Source of the DNA: an uncultured Collinsella sp.
Lineage (GTDB): Bacteria; Actinomycetota; Coriobacteriia; Coriobacteriales; Coriobacteriaceae
Direction of reading: 5' to 3'
Assembly: GCA_959604825.1 (NCBI GenBank)
Contig: CAUHCN010000038.1
Coordinates: 1-15,614 of the forward strand
DNA: 15,614 bases
Positions 1 through 7,622 of the stretch are shown one piece after another. Position 1 is the first letter of the stretch. Each line of letters begins with the position of its first letter. The position numbers were made by a program, and so were the translations under genes. The notes below the pieces were generated by a model. The model made no database searches, was not told where the DNA came from, and saw only the letters and a program-made list of their open reading frames with translations.

Positions 1-60
1 CATAGCGGGTGGTTTCTGATGCGGCGCGCTGCGCGCCCCGCACAGGCTAAAGCCTTTAAT
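1..60. other. Left-edge non-coding stretch, identity unknown
   Basis: No gene can be supported here. The stretch contains a small GC-rich hairpin (GGCGCG, loop CTG, CGCGCC, at about 23-37) and a short AGGC-TAAA-GCCT hairpin (44-55), directly before a strong terminator. It may be the 3' end of a transcript that begins left of the window. I looked for a tRNA, tmRNA, RNase P or SRP RNA 3' end and found no diagnostic sequence. Confidence 0.3.
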
Positions 61-94
61 AAGGCCGCCCCGGTTACCCAGGGCGGCCTTTTCG
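61..94 (+). terminator. Rho-independent terminator, mainly plus-strand
   Basis: A perfect 10-bp stem, AAGGCCGCCC (61-70) with GGGCGGCCTT (81-90), is followed by a short T run on the plus strand. It would end a plus-strand transcript entering from the left. The minus-strand EF-G-like gene ends at 126, so the same hairpin may also stop that transcript, although no T run follows on that side. Confidence 0.8.
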
Positions 95-125
95 TCAGCA
101 CCTACATTGCAGGCAAAATCACACG

Positions 126-2201
126 CTACTTGGCGCGACCCTCCTCATAGCGCTCGACCAGCTTGGCCTGAACGTCATAGGGCACCTGCTCGTAGCCGGC
201 GGGCTTCATGGTAAAGTCACCCGTGCCGCGCGTGATAGAGCGCAGGCGCGTCGAGTAATCCGTCAGCTCGGCGAGAGGTGCCTGCGCGATAACCACGGTG
301 TCTCCGCGCTCATCGGTCTCCATGCCTGTCACGCGACCGCGCGAGGCCGAGATGTCGCCCATCACGGCGCCGGCGTAGCTCTCGGGAATAGTCACCGTGA
401 TTTCCTCGATGGGCTCCAGCACCACCGGGTCGGCATCGGCACATGCCTTGCGCAGGCCGATGCGAGCCGCCGCGCGGAACGCCATCTCGTTGGAGTCGAC
501 GCTGTGATACGAGCCGTCGTACACAGCCACGCGAATGCCCGTGAGCGGATAGCCGGCAATGATGCCGTCCTTCATGGTCTCCTGGACGCCCTTGTCCACG
601 GCGGGGATCAGCGAGCGCGGAATGCGGCCGCCCACGACCTCGTCCACAAACTCATAGCCATCACTCGTGCCGTCGGGCCCAATGAGCGGCTCCACGCGCA
701 GCCAGCAGTCGCCGTACTGACCGGCGCCGCCGGTCTGCTTCTTATGGCGGCCCTGGGCACTTGCCGTACGGCGAATGGTCTCGCGATACGGAATGCGGAT
801 CGGCACGCTCTTGGCTACGACCTTGGTGCGATCCTCCAAACGATTGAGCAGCACCGAAACCTGCGCCTCACCAACGGCGGAGATAATGGTCTGGCCGGTC
901 TCCTCGTCGCGGTCGATGCTCATGGTCGGATCGGCCTTGCAGGCCTTCTCGATAAACGTGTAGAGCTTCTCTTCGTCGCCGCGATTCTCGGCCTCGATGG
1001 CAATGCGGTACTGCGAGTTGGGGAACTTAAACGCCGCAGCCTCGACCTTGCCGGTAATCGAGAGCGTATCGCCCGTCTCGGCCGCCAGCTTGGGTGCCAC
1101 GATAATGTCGCCGGCATAGGCGTGACCGACCTCGGTCATGTCGCGGCCGCACATCACATACAGGTGAGCCAGACGGTCGCCCTTGCGGGTACGCGCGTTG
1201 ATCAGCTCAAGACCCGGCTCAAGCGTACCCGTCAGCACCTTGATAAAGCTGATGCGACCCTGCTGCGGATCGGCCAGGGTCTTAAACACAAACGCCACCG
1301 GACGGTCATCGTCGCTCGAAATCTTGAGCGAATCGCCGTCGATAAGCGGCATCTCGCCGTAGTCGGTCGGCGCCGGGAAGTACGTCGCGATGTCGTCCAT
1401 CAGCGAGTTGACGCCCTGCTCCTTAATGCAATCGCCCGCAAAGACCGGCACAAAGATGCGCTCGGCAATCGCCTTCGACAGCAAGCCCTCAAGCTCCTCC
1501 TGCGTCAGTGTCTCCTCGCCTTCCAGGTACTTCATCATCAGCTCATCGTCGGCCTCGGCCACCAACTCGCACAGATGGTCATGGGCCTCCTCGGCCTGGG
1601 CACGATACTCCTCGGGAATCTCCGACTCAACGGCTTCGGTGCCGTTGCAATGGCGCGCCTTCATGCGCACCAGGTCGATGATGCCGTCAAAGTCCTCGCC
1701 CTCGCCCCAGGGAAGGGTCACGGCGCCCAGGCGCGTGCCAAAGCGCTCCTGCAGCAGGTCCATCGTGGTCGCAAAGCTGGCCTCGGAGCGCGACAGGCGG
1801 TTTACGAACACCGCACGCGCCAGGCGCAGGTCCTCGGCGGCATACCAGAGCTTAACCGTCGTAGGCTGCGGGCCGGCCTCGGCGTCGACCACAAACAGAG
1901 CCGTCTCGCAGACGCTCATCGCGGCAAAGGCGTCGCCGATAAAATCGGGGTAGCACGGGGCATCGAGCACATTGATGCGCGCGCCCTTCCAGTCGATTGG
2001 CGCAATGGTCGTCGAGATGGAGAATGAACGCTTGACCTCTTCAGGGTCATAGTCGAGCGTAGGCTTGGTGCCGTCGTGGCCGCCCAGGCGGGCGGTCTTG
2101 CCGGAAAGGTGGAGCATGGCTTCGGCGAGTGAAGTCTTGCCCACCCCGCCTTGGCCTACGAGCACCACGTTCCTTACGTTACCGGTCTTGGGAGCACCCA
2201 T
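126..2201 (-). CDS. EF-G-like translational GTPase paralogue (EF-G2 type)
   Basis: This 691-residue protein has the full elongation factor G architecture: GTPase domain (about 1-290), a beta-barrel domain II beginning near DRPVAFVFK, and domains III-V ending near PAGYEQVPY. The length matches the family. The P-loop is GQGGVGKT (16-23). G3 reads DAPCYPDF (80-87) instead of DTPGHVDF, so both the Gly and the catalytic-type His are replaced. G4 reads NRLS (134-137) instead of NKMD, losing the guanine-specifying Asp. These changes separate it from canonical translocase EF-G and fit the EF-G-like/FusA2 group, whose role is poorly defined. The ATG at 2201 was chosen because AAGGAGG (2207-2213) sits 5 bases upstream. 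The frame stays open back to a TTG at 2312, but that start has no ribosome site. The stop is TAG. The gene stands alone. Confidence 0.9.
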   Translation of the reverse strand: MGAPKTGNVRNVVLVGQGGVGKTSLAEAMLHLSGKTARLGGHDGTKPTLDYDPEEVKRSFSISTTIAPIDWKGARINVLDAPCYPDFIGDAFAAMSVCETALFVVDAEAGPQPTTVKLWYAAEDLRLARAVFVNRLSRSEASFATTMDLLQERFGTRLGAVTLPWGEGEDFDGIIDLVRMKARHCNGTEAVESEIPEEYRAQAEEAHDHLCELVAEADDELMMKYLEGEETLTQEELEGLLSKAIAERIFVPVFAGDCIKEQGVNSLMDDIATYFPAPTDYGEMPLIDGDSLKISSDDDRPVAFVFKTLADPQQGRISFIKVLTGTLEPGLELINARTRKGDRLAHLYVMCGRDMTEVGHAYAGDIIVAPKLAAETGDTLSITGKVEAAAFKFPNSQYRIAIEAENRGDEEKLYTFIEKACKADPTMSIDRDEETGQTIISAVGEAQVSVLLNRLEDRTKVVAKSVPIRIPYRETIRRTASAQGRHKKQTGGAGQYGDCWLRVEPLIGPDGTSDGYEFVDEVVGGRIPRSLIPAVDKGVQETMKDGIIAGYPLTGIRVAVYDGSYHSVDSNEMAFRAAARIGLRKACADADPVVLEPIEEITVTIPESYAGAVMGDISASRGRVTGMETDERGDTVVIAQAPLAELTDYSTRLRSITRGTGDFTMKPAGYEQVPYDVQAKLVERYEEGRAK

Positions 2202-2439
2202 GATGACCTCCTTGCAGGGCCGCGCGCAATGCGCGACGCCAACGGGGAGAGTTCGCGGTCGGTGCCATCCCGGGAGCAGCATGGTCGGCAGCCGAGCCGA
2301 CTCACCCTCCAAATGTCCTATGCCACCACCCTACCCTCACGGGCGGCTGTCCATGCATACCTTTCGGCGCACGTATGAATACAGGCGGCGAGAGGAAGAG
2401 ACAAGCTTGTGAGGCGATTATTGAACCCCGTCGATGCAA
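2202..2439 (-). promoter_or_regulatory. 5' region of the EF-G-like gene
   Basis: This stretch lies between the ABC-operon terminator and the EF-G-like start and should hold that gene's promoter. I see the strong ribosome site AAGGAGG at 2207-2213, a small hairpin CGCGC-AAT-GCGCG at 2223-2235 just upstream of it, and a 10-base palindrome ACAAGCTTGT at 2401-2410. No convincing -35/-10 pair is visible. Confidence 0.35.
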
Positions 2440-2480
2440 ACAAAAAGCCGCCACAGACCGTAAGACCTGCGGCGGCTTCG
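2438..2480 (-). terminator. Terminator of the ABC transporter operon
   Basis: The stem AAGCCGCC (2445-2452) pairs with GGCGGCTT (2471-2478), with additional CAG/CTG pairing inside. Read on the minus strand it is followed by TTTTTG. It lies about 30 bases after the stop of the ATPase gene, so it closes the transporter operon. Confidence 0.85.
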
Positions 2481-2511
2481 CCTCAATTAATAGTTGAGTA
2501 AATACCTGAGC

Positions 2512-3276
2512 CTATCCCTCGATACGGCTCAAGAACTCACGCGTGCGCTGCTCGCGCGGATGGTCGATAACCTGCTCGGCAGGACCCTCCTCGACAATAC
2601 GACCGCCATCCATAAAGACCACGCGGTCGGCAACATCGCGCGCAAACTGCATTGCGTGGGTCACGATCACCATCGTCATATTCTGCGCAGCGAGGTCCTT
2701 AATGACACGCAGCACCTCGGCCGTCAGCTCGGGGTCGAGCGCCGAGGTCGGCTCGTCAAAGAACAGGATCTCCGGGTCGAGCGCTAGGGCGCGGGCAATA
2801 CTCACGCGCTGCTGCTGACCGCCCGAAAGCTCACACGGCACCTTGTTCTCGTTGCCCGTCAGCCCCATTTGCGTAATCAGCTCGTGGGCGCGGGCTTCCG
2901 CCTGCTCGCGCGGACGCTTGAGCACGCGAATCGGCGCATCGGTGATGTTTTTCATCACGGTATAGTGCGGAAACAGATTGTAGTTCTGAAACACCAGGCC
3001 AAATCGCGAGCGCGCCTGTTTGGGCACGTCGCCTTTCGCATATACCGCACCCAGCCCCGCATCCGTCGCAACGGCAAGGTCTCCAAACGAGAGCGAGCCT
3101 CCGTCGAGTGTCTCGAGCAGCGTGGCACACCGCAGCAGCGTGGACTTACCGCCGCCCGAAGGTCCGATAATCGCCACGACCTCGCCACGCTTCACCTCAA
3201 GCGAGATATCCTTGAGCACCTCATTGCCGCCAAACGCCTTACGCGCGTTCGATATATTCATTACCGAATTAATCAT
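2512..3276 (-). CDS. Polar amino-acid ABC transporter, ATP-binding subunit
   Basis: This 254-residue ATPase of the GlnQ/HisP type powers amino-acid import at the cytoplasmic face of the membrane. All nucleotide-binding motifs are intact: Walker A GPSGGGKST (38-46), Q-loop Gln97 in VFQNYN, signature LSGGQQQR (150-157), Walker B LFFDEP (171-176) and the switch His207 in VTHAMQFA. It is the last gene of a three-gene operon. Its ATG overlaps the end of the permease gene by 8 bases (ATGATTAA), which implies translational coupling. The ribosome site is weak (GGA), as expected for a coupled start; Met6 is a possible alternative start. Substrate cannot be read from the ATPase; the operon context says amino acid. 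Confidence 0.93.
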   Translation of the reverse strand: MINSVMNISNARKAFGGNEVLKDISLEVKRGEVVAIIGPSGGGKSTLLRCATLLETLDGGSLSFGDLAVATDAGLGAVYAKGDVPKQARSRFGLVFQNYNLFPHYTVMKNITDAPIRVLKRPREQAEARAHELITQMGLTGNENKVPCELSGGQQQRVSIARALALDPEILFFDEPTSALDPELTAEVLRVIKDLAAQNMTMVIVTHAMQFARDVADRVVFMDGGRIVEEGPAEQVIDHPREQRTREFLSRIEG

Positions 3277-3922
3277 GGTAGTAATCCAATTTTTTCTCGG
3301 CAGCGCCCAGCAGCATCTCGACGACGAAGTTAAAGACCCAGTAGATCAGCGCCGCGATTGCAAACGGCACCATGCTCACCTGCGAGGCGACCAGCGCCTT
3401 GGCCGTCGAGAACATCTCACCCACGCCAATGGCAAACGCCAGCGACGTGTCCTTGACCAGTGTGATGATCTCGTTGCCCATCGCCGGCAGAATACGCTTG
3501 GTGACCTGCGGCATCACGATATACAGAAACGTCTGCATGCGCGAGTAGCCCAGCACCTCGGCGGCCTCATATTGACCGCGCGGAATGGACTGCAGGCCCG
3601 ATCGATAGATCTCGGCAAAATAGCCGGCGTAGTTGATGATGAACGCCACGACGCACGCCGTCCACTTGGAATCGGGCGTGAGCGAAATGCCAAACACGTA
3701 GTACGGGGCAAAGTAGATGGCAAACATCTGCAGCATGAGCGGCGTGCCGCGCATGACCGAGATATAGATGCGCGCGATCCAGCGAAGCGGCGCGATTTTG
3801 CTCATGCGCATAAACGCCACGGGGATTCCCAGCGGAATCGACCCCAACAGCGTCAGCACAAACAACTGCAAACTGACCAAGAAACCCTGGCCAAGCATCT
3901 GTATCATGACCTGAATAGACAT
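3269..3922 (-). CDS. Polar amino-acid ABC transporter, permease subunit
   Basis: This 217-residue membrane protein is of the HisM/GlnP type. Hydrophobic segments lie at about 11-37, 55-80, 87-105, 150-170 and 186-206. The EAA loop that docks on the ATPase is visible as EAAEVLGYSRMQ (119-130) followed by the MPQ element. There is only one permease gene, so it probably forms a homodimer. The ATG at 3922 was chosen because it overlaps the stop of the binding-protein gene as TAATG, a classic coupled junction. A TTG five codons earlier (3937) is open but unnecessary. Length and motif order are normal for the family. Confidence 0.93.
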   Translation of the reverse strand: MSIQVMIQMLGQGFLVSLQLFVLTLLGSIPLGIPVAFMRMSKIAPLRWIARIYISVMRGTPLMLQMFAIYFAPYYVFGISLTPDSKWTACVVAFIINYAGYFAEIYRSGLQSIPRGQYEAAEVLGYSRMQTFLYIVMPQVTKRILPAMGNEIITLVKDTSLAFAIGVGEMFSTAKALVASQVSMVPFAIAALIYWVFNFVVEMLLGAAEKKLDYYHD

Positions 3923-4770
3923 TACTTGAGCACCCAATTATCGAAAGATAGACCATAGCTTGAATACTTGTCGCACAGGTCCTTAACCGTGCCGTCCTCG
4001 TAGAGCGCCTTGAGCGACTCGGTCACGGCGTCGGCCGACTTGGTGTCGCCCTTCTTAAAGCCGACGGCGTAGTGCTCGCTGGACAGCGGCTCATCAAGCT
4101 GCGTATAGGCATCGGGCTTGGCGGCAAGCTGATACTGGGCAATCGAAAGGTCGCAAGCCACGGCATCGACCGCGCCGCTCTCGAGCTGCATAAAGGCCGT
4201 GTTGTACTCGCCGATCGTGTCGAGCGTGGCAAACGTCGCCGCCAGATCCTTCTGGTCACCCTCAAGCACGTCCTGCGCAGCGGAATCAGTCTGGGTAATC
4301 ACAGTCTTGCCGGCAAGATCGTCCCAGCCCTTGATGCCCGCATCTTTCTTTACCACCAGCACCTGCTCGTTGAGCATGTACGGCTCGGAGAACGTGTAGT
4401 CGTCCTCACGGCCCTCCATGGTAAAGCCGTTCCAGATGCAGTTGATGGCGCCCGAGTTAAGCAGCGTATCCTTGGCGTCCCAGTCGATGGCCTCGTATTT
4501 GACCTCCCAGCCCTGCTTATCGGCAACAGCCTTGGCCAGATCGAGATCAAAGCCGGTGTACTCGCCATCGTCGCCCACAAAGCCGTACGGAGGATAGGAC
4601 TTATCAAAGCCCACCACGAGCTTCTTGGACTCCGCAGCGCCCTTCACGTCCTTGGCTGCAGCGGAACCCTTATCGGCACCACCGCCGCAACCGACAAGAC
4701 CAAGGCCAAGCACCATGGCGAGCGAGCCGGCTAGACCAACAAACTGACGACGAGACATATCGGTATTCAT
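3922..4770 (-). CDS. Amino-acid ABC transporter substrate-binding lipoprotein
   Basis: This 282-residue extracytoplasmic binding protein belongs to the bacterial family 3 (GlnH/HisJ) type. The N-terminus carries a twin-arginine-like motif SRRQF (6-10), a hydrophobic stretch and a lipobox LVGC with acceptor Cys28, so it is probably a Tat-exported lipoprotein. Family features include VGFDKSYPPYGF near residue 53, GFDLDLAKAVA (73-83), Arg121 before the YTFSEPY element (the usual carboxylate-binding Arg region) and Asp207 in AVACDLS. The ATG at 4770 was chosen because AAGGGGG (4777-4783) lies 6 bases upstream. A GTG at 4791 is in frame but would fall inside the candidate operator. It is the first gene of the operon. 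The bound amino acid cannot be assigned from sequence alone. Confidence 0.92.
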   Translation of the reverse strand: MNTDMSRRQFVGLAGSLAMVLGLGLVGCGGGADKGSAAAKDVKGAAESKKLVVGFDKSYPPYGFVGDDGEYTGFDLDLAKAVADKQGWEVKYEAIDWDAKDTLLNSGAINCIWNGFTMEGREDDYTFSEPYMLNEQVLVVKKDAGIKGWDDLAGKTVITQTDSAAQDVLEGDQKDLAATFATLDTIGEYNTAFMQLESGAVDAVACDLSIAQYQLAAKPDAYTQLDEPLSSEHYAVGFKKGDTKSADAVTESLKALYEDGTVKDLCDKYSSYGLSFDNWVLK

Positions 4771-4788
4771 GGTGTTCCCCCTTGGTGG

Positions 4789-4808
4789 CACTTTAGTTAG
4801 GTAAAGTG
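4789..4808. promoter_or_regulatory. Candidate operator, CACTTTA-N6-TAAAGTG
   Basis: A perfect 7-bp inverted repeat with a 6-base spacer lies in the predicted 5' leader of the transporter operon, just upstream of the ribosome site. A related half-site pair lies in the promoter itself (4833-4852) and a near copy lies at the aminotransferase promoter (8838-8857). The shape suits a dimeric repressor. No regulator gene is nearby, so the binding protein is unknown. Confidence 0.5.
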
Positions 4809-4826
4809 AGTCATGTAACGTTCAGA

Positions 4827-4855
4827 ATCATACACTTTAGCGTGATAGAGCACAA
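4827..4855 (-). promoter_or_regulatory. Promoter of the ABC transporter operon with overlapping operator
   Basis: Read on the minus strand, a -35 TTGTGC (4850-4855) and a -10 TATGAT (4827-4832) are separated by exactly 17 bases. A CACTTTA half-site at 4833-4839 directly abuts the -10 box. Its partner at 4846-4852 is degenerate (TAGAGCA on the plus strand). The centre of this site lies 44 bases, about four helical turns, from the perfect palindrome at 4789-4808. Confidence 0.55.
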
Positions 4856-4862
4856 GGCGAGT

Positions 4863-5001
4863 TTGCCCGCCGCGTGAGGGGTGCGGGGGTTAAGTTTCCT
4901 GCTCTACAGTCCTGCTCACGACGGAGGCCACATTAAGTGGCCTCCTGTTCGTGCGGAACTCGCGATAAACTTAACCCCCACACCCCTCACGCGGCGGGCA
5001 A
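4863..5001. repeat. 139-base nested inverted repeat (MITE-like or cruciform)
   Basis: The 35-base arms at 4863-4897 and 4967-5001 are complementary except for one position (C4884 against A4980). Inside the loop is a second perfect hairpin, GGAGGCCAC-ATTAA-GTGGCCTCC (4923-4945), flanked by CACGA (4917-4921) and TCGTG (4949-4953). The element sits upstream of both divergent promoters, so it is not a simple terminator for either gene. It encodes no convincing protein. It could be a miniature non-autonomous mobile element or a conserved structural RNA; no transposase is nearby. Confidence 0.8.
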
Positions 5002-5065
5002 CCGTCGTTGGGCTTATCACTGACACGAATAAACCGCTTGCATATCGTCTGCTGGCTTGGCACGG

Positions 5066-5086
5066 TACAATACTTGCAGCTTTAAT
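5066..5086 (+). promoter_or_regulatory. Probable promoter of the rRNA methyltransferase gene
   Basis: TACAAT at 5066-5071 lies 37 bases before the start codon and matches a box seen before several other genes in the window. An alternative reading uses -35 TTGGCA (5057-5062) with -10 TTTAAT (5081-5086) and an 18-base spacer. The two readings cannot both be primary and the sequence does not decide between them. Confidence 0.4.
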
Positions 5087-5108
5087 TCATGAATAAGTGG
5101 AGTTATTG

Positions 5109-6557
5109 ATGGCAGAATCTCGTGCGGAGCGTAGGGCTCGTCGTGCTTTGGTGGAGGCGGTTGAGGGGTCGAAGGAGGAGAAATCTTCTTCGAAATCCAA
5201 GTCTTCTAAAGCTGCAAAAAGCAAATCGACCAAGAACAGGGCTAAGGCCAAGCGTCCCGGCTCTCGTCGGAGCGAGGATAAGGCTTCTCAGACTCGCTCC
5301 AAGCGCCCGTATAAGAATCCGGCTCCGTCTGCGCGCAAGACCGTTGATTCCAAGTCTCCTTGTTCCATCATGAAAGATTGCGGTGGGTGTACGGCGCTCA
5401 ATCGTCCTTATAAGAAGCAGCTCGCCGCCAAGCAGGCCGCCATGGAGGAGCTTTTTGCTGCTCTTTGCGAGCGCGAGGGTATCAGCGTCGACCCCATTCG
5501 CGGTATGGGAGTCACCCTGGGCGACCCGGGCAAATATCCTGCGCCGCGTGGCTTTCGTCATAAGGCTGCCACTCCCTTTGCTCCCGGTAAGGAGGACGCC
5601 GTCCGTTGCGGTTTCTTTGAGCGCGGCACGCACAAGATCGTTGCCGTACCCGAATGCCCCGTCGAGGCACCGGGCGCCCGTCAGATTCTCAACGGCATCG
5701 CACGCGAAGCTGAGCGGCTGCATATTCCCGCCTTTAATGAGGACAAGCATCTGGGCTTGCTCCGCTATGCCGTCGTCCGCTGCGGTTGGCGTACCGACCA
5801 GGTCATGGTTACGCTCGTGACCGCCCAGCGTGACTTACCGCATGCGCAGGAGTTCTTTGAGGCTGTCGCCGCGCTCAATCCGCACATCGTCACCGTCGCC
5901 CAAAACATCAACGGACGTCCCGGCAACGCCATCCTCGGCGAGGAAACCCGCATTGTATATGGCGCCGAGTGCATGCGCGACCAGCTGCTCGGTTGCGAAT
6001 TCGATATCTCCCCCACCGCGTTTTATCAGACCAACCCGCAACAGACCGAGCTGCTCTATCAGCTCGCTATCGACGGCATGGATTTGCACCAGGGCGATGT
6101 GCTCATGGACGCCTACTGTGGCAGCGGTACCATCGGTCTTTGCGCAGCTAAAGATGCCCAGAACAAGGGTATCGGCATTATGCTGCTCGGCGTTGAGCGC
6201 AACCCGGCGGGCATTGCCGACGCACGTCGCAATGCCGAGCTCAACGGCCTCACCCGCAGCGCTTGGTTTATGGCCGACGACGCCACCGACTACATCCTGG
6301 ATGCCGCCGACAACAACGAACGCGTCGACGTTCTTTCCATCGACCCGCCGCGCGCCGGCTCCACGCCCGAGTTCCTCGAAGCTGCCTGCGCACTTAAGCC
6401 GCGCCGCATCACCTATATCAGCTGCAACCCCGTGACCCAAGAGCGCGACCTGCACCAGCTCCTCGACGGAGGCTATCGCCTGCTCAAGATCACGCCCGTC
6501 GACATGTTCCCTCACACCGACCACACCGAAACCGTAGCGGTCCTCGAACGCCGCTAA
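5109..6557 (+). CDS. rlmD: 23S rRNA (uracil-5-)-methyltransferase, RumA/TrmA family
   Basis: This 482-residue SAM-dependent enzyme methylates C5 of a uridine, most likely in 23S rRNA. Four cysteines suited to a [4Fe-4S] cluster are present: C85, C91 and C94 (CSIMKDCGGC) and C183 (PECP). The substrate/SAM-side motif SPTAFYQTNP is at 301-310, SAM motif DAYCGSGTIGL at 334-344, DPPRAG at 412-417, the catalytic nucleophile C439 in SCNPVT and the terminal VDMFPHTDHTETV at 464-476. Residues 1-84 are a Lys/Ser/Arg-rich, probably disordered tail; I see no TRAM domain there, which many relatives have. The ATG at 5109 follows GGAG (5099-5102) at 6 bases; a GTG at 5097 overlaps that site. The choice of target (U1939-type RlmD, dual RlmCD, or another uridine) is not decided by sequence, so the symbol is provisional. 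Confidence 0.88.
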   Translation: MAESRAERRARRALVEAVEGSKEEKSSSKSKSSKAAKSKSTKNRAKAKRPGSRRSEDKASQTRSKRPYKNPAPSARKTVDSKSPCSIMKDCGGCTALNRPYKKQLAAKQAAMEELFAALCEREGISVDPIRGMGVTLGDPGKYPAPRGFRHKAATPFAPGKEDAVRCGFFERGTHKIVAVPECPVEAPGARQILNGIAREAERLHIPAFNEDKHLGLLRYAVVRCGWRTDQVMVTLVTAQRDLPHAQEFFEAVAALNPHIVTVAQNINGRPGNAILGEETRIVYGAECMRDQLLGCEFDISPTAFYQTNPQQTELLYQLAIDGMDLHQGDVLMDAYCGSGTIGLCAAKDAQNKGIGIMLLGVERNPAGIADARRNAELNGLTRSAWFMADDATDYILDAADNNERVDVLSIDPPRAGSTPEFLEAACALKPRRITYISCNPVTQERDLHQLLDGGYRLLKITPVDMFPHTDHTETVAVLERR

Positions 6558-6585
6558 CCAACCTCAGTAGATTTTTGGGACAAGA

Positions 6586-6620
6586 AAGGGGGCGACCCGT
6601 CTGGGCCGCCCCCTTCGCTT
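6586..6620. terminator. Shared terminator between convergent genes
   Basis: The stem AAGGGGGCG (6586-6594) pairs with CGCCCCCTT (6607-6615), with an inner CCC-GTCT-GGG. It lies between the methyltransferase stop (6557) and the PHP gene stop (6636). T runs are short on both sides, so it may act in both directions with moderate strength. Confidence 0.75.
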
Positions 6621-6635
6621 GGTTTATAAACTCCG

Positions 6636-7457
6636 CTACATCCCATTGCGCAGATCGCACACGCCGGCTGCCGCCATCTCGCGCAGCAGCGTCTCGCGGT
6701 CGCGCGTCACGATCAAATCCAGCGGGAAGTGAATCTCGTCGAGCATCTTGCGCGCGTGATCGAGCTTGCCAATGGCCATGCCAATGTGGGCATCGGTTGA
6801 CACGCCAATGCCCACGCCCAGCTCGGCGCAGCGCTCGGCGATCTTGCGGCATACGGCCCAATGCTCAGTGTCGACACCGTGTTCAAGACTATGGTTGTTG
6901 ATCTCGATAATCTTGTGCTTGGCCTTAGCTGCCAACAGCACCTCGTCGATATCGAACGGCACGCCCGAACGCCCCGTGTGACCCAGCATGAACACCTTGG
7001 GGTGCTCCAGGGCATTGATATACATCTCGGTCGTCTGGGCCAGCGTCGCGCCTTCAGCAATCTGCGAATTATGCACGCTCGCAACCAAATAATCCAAATT
7101 ACGCGTAACCAAATCGAACAGCGAATGCTGACGGCTGTACGAATCGCCGGCAATATCGAGCGTGACAGGAGTGTCCTCGCCAAACAGGCTTCCGTCCAGC
7201 GAAACGATATCGGCCTCGGCACCACGCAGCACCAGCACGCCGCTCCAAATGCGCGGCCAGATATCCTGGTTGATAAAGAACTGGTAACTGCGCAGGTCAT
7301 TGGGGCAAGCCGTAACCATAGAGCTCAAATGGTCGGCAGATCCGAGCACCTGCAGACCACGCTCTGCCGCCCAGTACACATTCTCCTCAATGGTCGAATA
7401 TGCATGCGCAGAGAACATCGTATGGGTATGAATGTCACAAGAAAGCAGGTAGGGCAT
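6636..7457 (-). CDS. PHP-domain metal-dependent phosphoesterase, YcdX-like
   Basis: This 273-residue protein is a stand-alone PHP domain. All nine ligands expected for a YcdX-type trinuclear metal centre can be placed: H10 and H12 (DIHTH), H18, H43 (SADH), E81 (GAEAD), H129 (SVHN), H160 (LGHTG), D222 and H224 (STDAH). This supports an intact hydrolase of phosphate esters in the cytoplasm; the physiological substrate is unknown for this subfamily. The ATG at 7457 follows AAGGAG (7463-7468) at 5 bases. It lies 165 bases downstream of the aminotransferase gene on the same strand. A TACAAT box at 7495-7500 suggests its own promoter. Confidence 0.88.
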   Translation of the reverse strand: MPYLLSCDIHTHTMFSAHAYSTIEENVYWAAERGLQVLGSADHLSSMVTACPNDLRSYQFFINQDIWPRIWSGVLVLRGAEADIVSLDGSLFGEDTPVTLDIAGDSYSRQHSLFDLVTRNLDYLVASVHNSQIAEGATLAQTTEMYINALEHPKVFMLGHTGRSGVPFDIDEVLLAAKAKHKIIEINNHSLEHGVDTEHWAVCRKIAERCAELGVGIGVSTDAHIGMAIGKLDHARKMLDEIHFPLDLIVTRDRETLLREMAAAGVCDLRNGM

Positions 7458-7494
7458 CAGGTCTCCTTATCTGGCACGGCCGTCGCTTATATTC

Positions 7495-7500
7495 ATTGTA
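7495..7500 (-). promoter_or_regulatory. Possible -10 box for the PHP gene
   Basis: TACAAT on the minus strand lies 37 bases before the ATG, preceded by GCG exactly as at the aminotransferase promoter. No good -35 is visible (TTACGA at a 17-base spacer is the best). A second TACAAT at 7600-7605 lies further upstream. Confidence 0.35.
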
Positions 7501-7557
7501 CGCATAGCCTTCGATAGTCGTAAAACCACTCCATCCCAAAGACACAACGTCCATGAC

Positions 7558-7588
7558 AACGGGGTCCGGCTTAACACCAAACCCCGTT
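7558..7588. terminator. Weak hairpin after the aminotransferase gene
   Basis: The stem AACGGGGT (7558-7565) pairs with ACCCCGTT (7581-7588). It lies 34 bases after the aminotransferase stop. Neither strand has a strong T run after it, so termination may be partial and the PHP gene could be cotranscribed. Confidence 0.45.
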
Positions 7589-7622
7589 TCACGTAAAACA
7601 TTGTAGGCAGATCGCTTTGCTT

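Noticed and set aside
504..2027. 507-codon open frame on the plus strand
   Set aside because: It is fully antisense to the EF-G-like gene, has no ribosome site that stands out and gives no family-like protein.
2202..2312. Longer N-terminus for the EF-G-like protein from a TTG at 2312
   Set aside because: The extra 37 residues are not GTPase-like, the TTG has no ribosome site, and the extension would run through an excellent AAGGAGG located just before the ATG at 2201.
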